From Tubulanus polymorphus (Eukaryota; Nemertea; Palaeonemertea; Tubulaniformes; Tubulanidae), in NCBI RefSeq assembly GCF_964204645.1, contig NC_134030.1:2271855-2335854 (forward strand): a DNA stretch of 64,000 nt, in the 5' to 3' direction. This document shows, one piece after another, positions 49,223 to 60,415 of this stretch. Numbering within the stretch: the first letter of the stretch is position 1; every line of letters begins with the position of its first letter. The translations under genes were made by a program, and so were the position numbers. The notes under the pieces were generated by a model that made no database searches, was not told the DNA's origin, and was given only the letters and a program-made list of their open reading frames with translations.

Positions 49223-52200
49223 GGTAGGAATAATTCTCTGCGAAAAGTGATGAAATTGAACATGATATAAGTGACGCAGCGTAGATATCCCATGATGATA
49301 TTGATTATGTTTGTTTATCAGCTCATTCTTTCTGATGATGAACAAACAGTGATGTTTTATTCCCAGTGGAAATTTAATATATATGTTATATTCATTATTC
49401 TATCAGTTTCGTGAACGATCTTTGATGATATCTTAAATTCATCAAGGAAATAGGAATGAAAGAAAAAATAATCAACATTATTTATTATCAAGTTATTAAT
49501 TATCAAATTATCAAAAAGTTATCAGTATATATATATATATTCTGTTCTTTTAATGCCGTGTTATTTCTAAATACACAATTTCACATTCTAATAACGTAGC
49601 TATGAATGCATATATGTACATGTATTTCGCTGTGTTTTTTTTGGTAGGAAACTTAAGGTTTTTAAATGTCGCAAAATCATCATGTTTTGGGTTGAGACCA
49701 TTTTGTGTAAGGTTTTTTGAATGTCGCAATATTGTGCTTAGGTTTATGCATTTTTTTTCGCAGACTAAAGCGGGTTAAGTATCTAAGTTACTAGTTTATA
49801 GATAGAAACTCCAATTGAGTTATGTTATAAACGTAACTACCAGTAATAGTCGTTATATGAAGATAAACAGATGTTACTTCATATATTTCAGACATTTACA
49901 GACATATGAAAGTAAATATAGATTTATCAGGTGACACTTCGTATATGGAATATAACTGAGCTGGTTATGTGTGTACTTTCAATATGTCAGTCTTCACTAA
50001 GGCATAAGAGATCAACGTGGAATTTGAATTTCTATTTCGTTTGGCGTTTTCATAGGAATCGAATTTGTTTATAAATTACCGGGAAAGATGGATTATTAAT
50101 CCGAATTATTCAACCCTTTGAATATTTCCATTCGATATTTGTCCTAGGCGGATGTAATGAATTTCATTTTTCATCGTTCAACTCAAAGACTGTGAGAAAT
50201 GTTCGCCCAGGTTTTAACGTATTTCATGATAGTTCAACTCGTCAACTGTTCACCCCAAAGACTGTGAGATACATGTGTGTTTCGTCATCTCCTAATATAG
50301 TGGGCTTGCAAGGAATATAAAAAATCTAAGACGATCAATCAAAGAGGAAGATTTCCTATTTCAAAGATGCTTATTATGGTTTTTATGTTGATGTATTTTC
50401 CTTGTGATCGCTTGCTGCGTCTTGCTGCGGCAGGCGAGTGAGACGGACTCAATGACCTTTATGAAATAGTCGCACGCATGCAACTCCGTCGAGAAATAAC
50501 AATTCAATTATGATTATTATTATTATTCCGACATGTGGCACTCTATACGGGGTCGCTATATGTGATATTTCTGGACGAGTATCGACATTCTATCATTGTT
50601 TACAGTGTAAATCAGTGCATAATATGATCCTATACCATCGAACTTGAGACACGAACAAAGCAATTTGAACTCTAAGGACACTTTCAGGCAACGAGTCGAG
50701 ATTTCAGTTTTATTGAAAGTCTGGATTCGGGTTCACATCATCGCCTCTGAATCGTGAAACGGACCTCAATGGGTGAAACCGTATCCAAATTCTAGGCGAC
50801 TCGCTAGATTTTCGTCTGTAGATTGTTTTTACTTGTGTAAACCGTTATTTTGAACCGATGAAATCAGGAACCATCTATGACTGGGGCTGGCCCTGCCTTT
50901 CTTGTCGCTCGTGTTCAAACTGCCGAATGTTTACTTCTCCAGATTGTTTGAATTTCATATATACAGCGAATGAACTCCGAAATAAGGGTTTAAAAAGCAA
51001 TCGTCAAAATGAAATGTTAAGATTATAAGCACAGCCATAAAAACCATTGAAATAAAGGAATTTTATCGCATTAGAATATTTCCGCAGTATTTACATGTGG
51101 ACAAATACAAAGATTAGGTTTCATTCTGTTCTGAAGAAATGGAATACGTGATTGCGGTTGTGCGCCGTATATATTCAGGTCAGTCGAGTGGATATTTCTA
51201 TTCGAATTAAGTGGAAATTTTAGCAAACAGTTTTGTCCGGTTCGAACGACATAAATTCGCTGAAATATGTCTCCCCGAAAACGGGTATTAATGATATTCG
51301 ATGGAATGGATGTTCTCAGTTGCTATGTGAACTTCATGAAACTGTATACGTCTGACGTTATGAGACTTCACATGAACTATTCAGTTTGTACCAGTTTTAT
51401 CGTCTCTACCAGTCATATCTACCTAAATACATATATCTGATATATCTGATTATCATCAGGCATTAATAAGTTTAAAACCTACTATATAAAGTTGATTTTT
51501 AGTGGTATACAATGGGTTTTAAACTTAGTATCGATTCTCCACTTCCGAGTGGACGGGCCATTCTACAAACATCATCAAACTTTCTTTGATTCAGGGTCCT
51601 CCAGTTCCGCGTTTTAAAGTCAGGGTAAACTCTGAACTCAGGATCTAGTTCCACACTTGTGAGTTGGAGTTAATTGATTGATTGATTTGGATGATCGCTT
51701 GGCCTGCTGACAACATATTCAACATTTCCTGACTCCAATTTATGTGACGATAAACGATCTTCGCTCCAACTGACTCGGGTGCACTAGATTCTTTGACTAG
51801 GATCAATTTTTTGGGAAATATTGCGCTCCATCTTTTGACCACATTATACACATCTAATCGGTCTTAATACGACCAGTGAAACTGTGACAGACATGCTGCC
51901 TCGCAGAGTGAAATCATTGCTCCCACGAGATTATTCACATGTCCACTGCATTCCCTCCCCCCTCATTTTTAATTTACGCTGAATGAAAATAGTTTCGGAC
52001 CTTGGAAATCAGCCATAACCTTAAAATGCTCGATCGATAGAACGGTATCCATTGTTCTCGAATTAGAAATATATAATCGTTGAAGGCAAAGAATCGTTGA
52101 ACATATGTTTAAATGTGTCAAATACATTTTGTGTCGTTAATTCTTACTAAGAAATGTACAGATACAATCAGAACATACGTCTATGTATATGTATTCACGC

Positions 52201-52394
52201 GCATTTTAATGACTTTGTTTTTAGGATCAGTAAACATTAAGTGTCAAAACGCTTTTTCCGTTATTAAACCCGTTTAAAGTATCGTGGGAATTAAATGTCG
52301 TTGACAATTTGTGCGCTGTTATGTAATAATAGATATGACAGGCTGCGCGCATATCATCCCGTTATACAAATAATAAATATATAAGGCGGATTGT

Positions 52395-52731
52395 TTTCGT
52401 GTCAGGGACCGACCGGACTGTTCCGTCCACAATCCACATTTACGATCCTAATTCAAAGGTGCCGACAGTAATTAATGGCGGCGGTTCTCGGTAGGCGTTC
52501 AGCTGTGTGTGAACAGCACATGGACGTCCACCGCGAGATAAAAGTGACCGCCACACAGCGCGCGCGGCGTGGGCTCCCGCGTAACGGTAGCCCTACTCGT
52601 CGTCACACTCGGTACTGCTGTCATTGCAATGCTCGACGCGCTCGACGCAGTCGAATACGGAGACAAGAGACGGAGACATGTTTGCGAGGAGCCAGTAGTC
52701 GAATAAAGCACTCTATCCCGTGTAAGCTGTA
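52395..52731 (+). promoter_or_regulatory. third GC-rich first-exon candidate
   Basis: Strongly CpG-rich (GCGCGCGGCG, CGACGCGCTCGACGCAGTCG) against an AT-rich background. It ends ATCCCGT|GTAAGC, a good donor at about 52726. Open on both strands for short distances only because AT-rich stop codons are rare in it. Best read as a promoter with an untranslated first exon for the gene 1.9 kb downstream. Confidence 0.4.
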
Positions 52732-53387
52732 GATAAATTAAGAATTCCCACAATACGATATCATACGATAGAATTTGCTAAAATGAAACCTCAATATTTC
52801 GGCTGTTGACACTAACACAGCCATCATTATTGCAAACGTTGACGTTTTTTTAAATAAATCTTCTCATGATTGTATCATTTATCATATTTTCTCTGTTGTC
52901 GTGTTTTCAATTTAGTTTTTAACCTTTCAAAGCAGTATTTAATCATATTATCAATTCTCCACGTTTGAGGGATGGGCTATTCTACTGTCACAGTCACTCT
53001 CTCGTGTCCGCATAGAACCTCCACTTCAGTGGACACACGGTGCGACGGTACCTTTGGTATAAAACATTAATTATTCGGATTTCTTTACGACCGTCGGTTT
53101 TTCTAAATACACGACAGTCATTTCCCGAGAGTGATCGGCGGTGTTATTGATGACGGAATGTTGTGGTTTAGTTAATGACACTTGTAGAACCAGTCGAACG
53201 CTCGGGTGCCGCCGATTTGAACGCGCTCTCTTTCGGCGGCGACTGTTAGAAATCAGTTTATTAGAAGTCATTAAGTCTCGATTCAATATAAAATTCCATC
53301 GGGTAATTGAGAGAAATAACTCGTCGTGGAATTGTATCACGACTGGTATTTTTACGTGGGTTGAATAGATGAATTAACGTGTGATAG

Positions 53388-53500
53388 GATTTCGGATTTC
53401 GGATATAGGGTATGCGCGGGATTAACATGGGATATCGGAATTAGGATTTAGGACATAGGATATGTGTGGGATTAACGTGGGATATAGGTTATAAGTTATA
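53388..53500. repeat. degenerate short tandem repeat
   Basis: GGATTTCGGATTTCGGATAT, GGGATTAACATGGGATATCG and GGGATTAACGTGGGATATAG follow one another with drift, about 9-20 bases per unit. Confidence 0.5.
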
Positions 53501-54611
53501 GGGTTCAAGTGAACTTTGTGTCTAAGTTTGAAAATGTGGAATATACATTGGGGATACAGAAACCCTAGCCTAATTCGGACACAAAAGATTAGTCCGAGGT
53601 GATCGACGTTTGAGTTGAGGATAGTAAAAATATGTATAAGTGGTACGAAAATAATTACATTTCAAATTTGTCGGAGTTGGTTTTATTGTATAAAGCTTTC
53701 AAATTTGGCAAATAGGTCGTCAATAAAGTTGAATTTCCTAAATAAGGACCCTGGATCCAGTTCCACTGTTGTAGGTTAACTCTTAGTCAAATCCTAACTC
53801 ACAACTGTGGAACCTGGCTCCAGTTCCCCAGTTGTGGATTCATATTATTTGATTCCAGAATGAACTAGTTTTACCTATGAGAGTTAACTCAGAACCCGGT
53901 TGCACGGTTCCCGCCCAATTTCACGAGTTCAATTAAGTCAATTCGATATTGTTATTGTGTGTAAAACAGCTATCAAATTGATCTCGAGTCGTATAACGAT
54001 GACGTAGATTGATCGATTAATTGAATAAAAAAAAAAACTACTCCGCGCAAACAATATTCACTATTTCCACATGTTGAAGCACTCTGTACGTTGTACCTCA
54101 CTTCTAAGAATTATTGAGAGTACTTATAAACATTATACATTCTAGAAGAGAGCCTACAACTCATTACGTATTCTTCGCGTTTATGAATTAATCGAATATT
54201 TTCAGGTTCTCTGTAAATCTACTGAGTGTTGAAATATGTCGATATATACAACATAGATCCTTCCGATATATACATAAACACGCCCTTACCTCTGACATCA
54301 CTCGACTGTTTAAAAACAATAAGTGCGTCAGTTGATATCAGATCAGATAATCTCATAATTTTATTTATCCCCGGCTTATTGCAATATATAACCCTCTTGT
54401 GGGTCATTGATATTACCCCTCAAACACGCAGCGCCCTGTGGGTCGTTTATATTCATAACCTTTACCTCCGTAAGATTTGTAACTCCGTACACAGCAGTTT
54501 TCCACTTTACTTCCAATTTACCAGATGCTCTTTCATATATACACATAAAGCATTGCTTGTACCAACGTTGACCGAAGTAATAACTGAACATATATGTTTG
54601 TATCATTCTAG

Positions 54612-56182
54612 TTTTGACGAAAATGACGACGATGAACAACGTTATAAAATGGTTCAAAGAAAAAACGAAAAAACCGCCGAAAATCGTACGGCAGTTACCG
54701 GCACTGCCACCAGGCGGAGCTAGCGACGAATACGGATTTCGTATGAAAGAACACCACATTTACGAAGAGATACTGCCCGAGGACGTCGAAGACCCCGCGG
54801 AGGTTTTTCTCGAGAATGCGGACGTTTCTCAAGCGGCCGCGGTCGGGCCTTACCTCGTAGTACCAATCGCCGGAAGCGGACGTAGAAATTCACTTCCGGA
54901 AGAGGAAGATGACGATTCTGTATTTTTAGCGGACGCGTCCGATAGCGGGATCAGTAGTAATACCGCTGGCGCCACCTATGATCAGTGCAATAGTTTATAT
55001 AACGCGATTCCGTCGTGGATGCGACAGAATATGAAACAATCGAACAGAAAGCGTCACGGGATCGCCGTCACTGCTTCTAAACAACGGGACAATCAGAGTC
55101 CAATCGAAAACCGGAAACCAGCTCGCCGGAAGTCAACCGACGCCATTCTCAATCCCGCGTCCGGTCGTCTACGATGCGGCGTTCGGTCGCATTCGGCGAG
55201 TTCCGTCAAGGCGGCGACTACAGCGCCTACTTGCGGACACGCGGGTAACTGCACCGACGCGGTCTGCAACGAAGAACTTCAAATCGACGATATTTATCAA
55301 CGATCCAACGAGTTACTACGCGGGGTTAATGAGTGCAATACGAATAAAACTTCGATGCGTCGCGGGAGGGGCTCGGAAAGCGATTTCTCGTTCAGCGAAT
55401 ACGATCTCAGCGATGCCGAAATGCACAATATTCTCAGCGAGAAGGAATACGAGTATTATCTGATAAAAGCCGAGAAAAACTTCCAACTCGAGCGCGAACT
55501 GAAGCGTTCGATCGACGGAGGCGGTTCGAGCTGTAGCGAGTACCCGGATGAATACGGGTCAGTCGACAGCGACGCGCAGGAATACTGTCAAAACTGCAAC
55601 GATAAACGAAGCCGACAAAATGATAATTACAAATGTTGCAAAGGTTGTAACGTAACTTTAAAAGGGGATCAGCGCCGTCGGTCTCAGAGAGGAATGAACA
55701 TTTCACAGGCGATGATCCTCGTGCCAAAAAATGCGAGTCGCCGTCCTCCTGTTCATCACGTGAACGGCGCGTGTCATCGACATAAAAAGACGGTCAGTTG
55801 GTGCTCATTGGAGAGTTTAAATTCTAGTAACTATAGCAGCGCGTCGTCGTCCAGTAACCGCAGTGATTGTTATAACGCTGTAAATATGGACGCTTATTAC
55901 AGCAGAGACGTGACCAACCGGATTTCCTCCCGAAATCAATCTGCCACGGAAAAACCCGAAATCAGCCGAAATCAGCGCCAACGCTCGGGTGGTGACCGGG
56001 CACCTGCGGGGTTCTCACGTTCTGTTTCAGATCGGCTGTCGTGTCGGGCTTCGGCGTCACCTAGTGGCCTAGATTCGGACAATATGTACGGTAGTATATA
56101 CGAATCGTCTAATTTTCGGCAGAATCGAATGTTGGCTGACGTCATGAAACGTAACCACGACCGACAACTGATGATGCTCTGA
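54612..56182 (+). CDS. uncharacterised disordered protein with YEEI motif and Cys cluster
   Basis: An acceptor (CATTCTAG, 54611) precedes a single long coding exon. The ATG at 54623 gives 519 aa; the next in-frame ATG at 54632 would remove three. I do not recognise the family. The N-terminus is basic (NNVIKWFKEKTKKPPK) and continues QLPALPPGG. HIYEEILPED near residue 50 matches the pYEEI class of SH2 ligands. An acidic block EEEDDDS, many Ser/Asn/Arg-rich low-complexity stretches and a helical EKEYEYYLIKAEKNFQLERE segment follow. Next come a Cys cluster (CQNCN ... KCCKGCNV) spaced like a small zinc-binding knuckle, HKKTVSWCSLESL, and a C-terminal DNMYGSIYESSNF with further Tyr motifs. No signal peptide or membrane segment. 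It looks like a cytoplasmic adaptor or scaffold, which is inference. Codon use is GC-richer than the surroundings, supporting a real coding exon. Confidence 0.85.
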
Positions 56183-58780
56183 GGAAATAGAGACAATAAT
56201 CAGTTCGTTCTGTGAAACAGAATTATTTCATTTCAACTATAAATCGTTTAATGTTAAAACGTGAATTTTGTTCTTTACAAAATTTGTAAAGTTTGTGCCA
56301 TCTCAAAGTATTGTAAAGTTAGAGTTATAAATGCTAGATCCCTGAAGATGTTCTATGGTGCTTATGTCCATCGAAAATCTGCTATCAATCTAGATCTGTT
56401 TTTAAAAAAATGTTCCTGAGTCTATTTTTGTCATCTAAAATTTAAAAAAAAACTGCTGCCTCCATCGTGACCGAGGCATCGTCATGTAAATTAGTTCAAC
56501 TATCTTTCGACATGTTGTGAATATTGTCCACATTCACATGAAACAATCTCGTTTACATCGAGCCCAGATGAATCAATCTGGAATATAGAATCTCAGTAGT
56601 CTAACTGAACTCTGCTACACCTCATAAATAGCAGGTTATCCTACTATATCAACGACGGAACCTTAGGACGTTCTCTCTCAAAACGTGGGTGCAATTCACC
56701 CTAAGATAGTCTCCTATCAATTTCTGGTCTTTTTAGTTCATGATAATCGAGTTCATGTTGAATTCGAATTAATTTTAGACGCAGGTCGAGGTCAATGTAT
56801 TGACAATCATTAAAAGCTACACGTCTCGTTTCTTTTTAGGCCTCTTGTTTTTTAAACGAATAATTATATCTAATTTTCATGTTAATCAACTTAAGACACA
56901 TGTCGAACTGACATATGACAATCTGTTTTTGTTGACAATCATTAGCTGAAGCAACTGACAATCGTTTCTTTTAGGTCTCTACATTAACTTTCATACTATA
57001 GTAAACTTAAGAAATGATTAAATCTCATTTAAAAATCTATCAAACTTTAGACACACGCCAAAGTGACGTATGATAAATCTTTCGACAAACATTCATAGCA
57101 ACAGTTGTTTCTTTGTTGGTCTTTATAAAATGGTTCAGTTTTATTAACTTTCAAATTTCTGGTATTCAAACATGATAGCGTAATCTCTCACTAAATCGAC
57201 TTCAGACACAAGTCAAATTGACAATCTTATCCATCATTGACAATCATTTTGGAGCAATAGTCATTTATTTTTAGGTTTCAATTGTGTTTAATTAAAAAAT
57301 ATTCCCGTGTCACCACCCCATCTTCTAAACTAATCTACATATCATATGTTTAGATGATTTTGAAAAAAGAGTAATTTGTAAGAGACTATTATTAGAGTAA
57401 TTTATTGAGACTATTTGCAAACGCATAATTTTGTATTTATGGGAAATACGAACGGTGTAAGTGGTTGTTTTTATGGATGAATGGATAAATGAATGAATGT
57501 TGGCTTATAGAAATAAATCCTTATACGAAAACAATTAAAGTGTTTTTTGTTATTGCGCGGTCAATGAGAATTTTGCAGTGGATGCTATAAGATTCCACAC
57601 AACGCACCCGACAGGAATACTGTATTCCCGAAGAGGACTTAAAGGATACAGTCTAAATGTCGAAGAATGATCAACTCAAGGAAACATTTCGAACTTTTTT
57701 CAATTCTTCTTCATGTGCAGGGATTTTATATCATCTTTACAGCACAGGCTCAGCGTGTTTCATCAATGGTTATAATGAGGACAACAATAGTATTCCTGAA
57801 GATGACTATTAAGATATAGTTGAAAAGCTTAATAAACTATTAGCTCAACGAAACATTTCGGAATGTGCAGAGACTTTGTATAAACTTTGCAACAATACAG
57901 AATCTTAGAGTGTGTCATCAATGGCTTGATCAGTGGATGACGTTGATGTCATTATTCGCAAACGCGTAATAATTCGAACAACAAAAAAGTCTGAAACAAC
58001 CGTTTATTAAAGAACATATGAAATATAAATACATGAATATGTTTTAATGTTTCGAGACTCGACAGAAAATTCATAAACTTTTCAGAGTTACAAAAATATA
58101 GAAAAATAAGATGTACTCAGATGGTCAACATTTAAGGTTTTATGTTATCGCTTTACGTCATAGTCGAAATAAAGTATTATCTAAAAAACATCTATTGAAT
58201 TATATTTGGTTTTCATGTATATGAATATGAAAAAGTGTGAGTTAACAAATTATAGTGATATTGTAAAAGGAAGCCAAAACAAAGAGAATCATCTGAAAGA
58301 TCACGATATCCATGATAACACAATGAATATAAAATTTCACAATTTTTGAGACTTAAACAAGTTTATTTAAAATACTAGAAACACATATGATTAAGAATAA
58401 AGAAGGGCGGTAGGAACCACCCGAAATGTTTCTAGCATTCTAATTAAAAGGACCGATCACACAACTATATCTGCATTTTGCTTTACGATTTCAAAATCAA
58501 ACCCTCTGTTTTGTTTCCGGCCGGTGTACCAAGCAAATCAGCAAATAGATAAGAAGGACAATGGTCCCTATTTCGAAATCAAACCCGCTGTTCCGCTCCC
58601 GACAGGAGAGACCGATTACGGGTTAATAAGGGATACAACATTTCAAATCGAATCTGAAACGATCAATCAATAAAAATAATAAGAATGAACAATTCCCTAT
58701 TTCAAGATTTATAAAAGCCGGACTCAGGCGTACGGAGTGTGAAACAGTGGAAGGCAGCGACGTGTGTCAGACAGTCGTTC
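56183..58780. other. 3' flank of the 54.6-kb gene
   Basis: No coding exon seen. A diverged set of blocks containing GACAATC and CTTTTTAGG/TTTTTAGG words repeats roughly every 130-150 bases between 56740 and 57280. AATAAA near 57509 is a possible poly-A signal. Diverged foldback tails with CCTGAAGATGACTATTAAGA lie at 57590-57830. SINE-body fragments lie at 58495-58625. Confidence 0.45.
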
Positions 58781-59617
58781 AGAGTACGGGCTACTACTGT
58801 TCCCACTATCAGCGGTTAGAGTACGGGCTACTACTGTTCCTATCAGCAGTTAGAGTACGGGCTACTACTGTTCCTATCAGCGGTTAGAGTACGGGCTACT
58901 ACTGTTCCTATCAGCGGTTAGAGTACGGGCTACTACTGTTCCTATCAGCGGTTAGAGTACGGGCTACTACTGTTCCTATCAGCGGTCAGAGTACGGGCTA
59001 CTACTGTTCCTATCAGCGGTTAGAGTACGGGCTACTACTGTTCCTATCAGCGGTTAGAGTACGGGCTACTACTGTTCCTATCAGCGGTTAGAGTACGGGC
59101 TACTACTGTTCCTATCAGCGGTCAGAGTACGGGCTACTACTGTTCCCACTATCAGCGGTTAGAGTACGGGCTACTACTGTTCCTATCAGCGGTTAGAGTA
59201 CGGGCTACTGCTGTTCCTATCAGCGGTTAGAGTACGGGCTACTGCTGTTCCTATCAGCAGTTAGAGTACGGGCTACTACTGTTACTATCGGCGGTCAGAG
59301 TACGGGCTACTACTGTTACTATCAGCGGTCAGAGTACGGGCTACTACTGTTACTATCAGCGGTCAGAGTACGGGCTACTACTGTTCCTATCAGCGGTCAG
59401 AGTACGGGCTACTGCTGTTACTATCGGCGGTCAGAGTACGGGCTACTACTGTTCCTATCGGCGGTCAGAGTACGGGCTACAACTGTTACTATCGGCGGTC
59501 AGAGTACGGGCTACTACTGTTCCTACTATCAGCGGTCAGAGTACGGGCTACTACTGTTCCTACTATCGGCGGTCAGAGTACGGGCTACTACTGTTCCTAT
59601 CAGCGGTCAGAGTACGA
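58781..59617. repeat. 34-bp minisatellite
   Basis: About 24 units of AGAGTACGGGCTACTACTGT followed by TCCTATCAGCGGTT. Variants include GGTC for GGTT, ACTATC and CCACTATC insertions giving 37-base units, CTGCTG for CTACTG, and ATCGGCGG for ATCAGCGG near the right end. The variants are ordered, with GGTT on the left and GGTC on the right, as expected for arrays that grow by local duplication. Confidence 0.95.
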
Positions 59618-60415
59618 CCTGTTACTATTTATACTTTCAGCGGATTGTGACATTTTAATCATTGATAATGTTCCTGATATGATGGATTTCAATCGAGTCG
59701 AAGTTCAATTGAACCCGAATGATAATGGACTAGGGGTTGTTATAAATCATTTATTGTCATCACGGTAAAATCATTATCAAATCGCTTAGTATCTGAATAA
59801 GATCCATCCCTTGATTAGGGAGTGGTCATAATTTCGAGTCTATAGATGAACGGGAGACTAATCATTCGGAATACTGAATAATTGATCCATGATGTTAATG
59901 ATATTACAATATTTGAATTCTTTGAAATGAACGTATATAACATCCGTACAGACCTCGATTAGACAGACACATTGAGTTACATTCATATCCTAAAATTGAA
60001 ATCATTATGAATAGCCAGGGACAGATTTAATCTCAAATAAACGTAAGATTAACATTTAAATACATCAGCACTGATGCCAGGACGGAATTTAAGGGTTGAA
60101 CAGGAACCAGTCAGTTCCGCAAATCTGAGAAATTTTAATTCATTTTTAGATAGTTAGAATAGTCATGATTTTGACCCACAGGACTCAGTTCCACGAAGCT
60201 AGGTTTGGTTTGATTCTCATTGACTGTTAAAATGTGTATCCAACGTGATTCCAGTTCCATAGTTCTGATCCCATAGTTTGACCAGATACCGTTAGCTCAT
60301 TGCCAGTGCTTTAAATGAAATACCAAACCTTAACTGCATTCAGAACTGTGGAGCTGATGCCTGGCCTCTTGAACGGAGTCCTGAACCGGGAGGAAGTTCA
60401 CCATTTCCGCTATTG
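59618..60415. other. interval between the minisatellite and the second DEG/ENaC gene
   Basis: No coding exon seen. Pieces of foldback family 3 (CAGTTCCACGAAGC, CCAGTTCCATAGTTCTGA, AGAACTGTGGAGCTG) lie at 60180-60360. The poly-A site of the channel gene should be here; no clear minus-strand AATAAA stands out close to the stop. Confidence 0.4.

Larger units (their letters stand above)
43862..54611. other. gene-poor interval before the 54.6-kb gene
   Basis: If the first-exon candidates are real, this is one long intron or a set of alternative promoters for the gene at 54623. I see no other protein-like exon. Contents are two foldback elements (46068, 47003), retroelement-like pieces (47420-48125), GC-rich islands near 45360-45430, 49000-49222 and 52395-52731, and a degenerate repeat at 53388-53500. 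Confidence 0.45.

Noticed and set aside
49000-49270. Open frame of up to 128 codons over the GC-rich block near 49 kb
   Set aside because: Low protein likeness and no homologue recognised. The block is better explained as promoter or untranslated exon with few AT-rich stop codons.
52475-52753. Overlapping open frames of about 85 codons on both strands near 52.6 kb
   Set aside because: Arg-rich, GC-driven frames on both strands of a CpG island; a splice donor lies just before the plus-strand stop. Treated as a first-exon candidate instead.
58781-59617. Regular repeat array that could be mistaken for a CRISPR array
   Set aside because: There are no unique spacers: the whole 34-base unit repeats head to tail, and the window is animal DNA.
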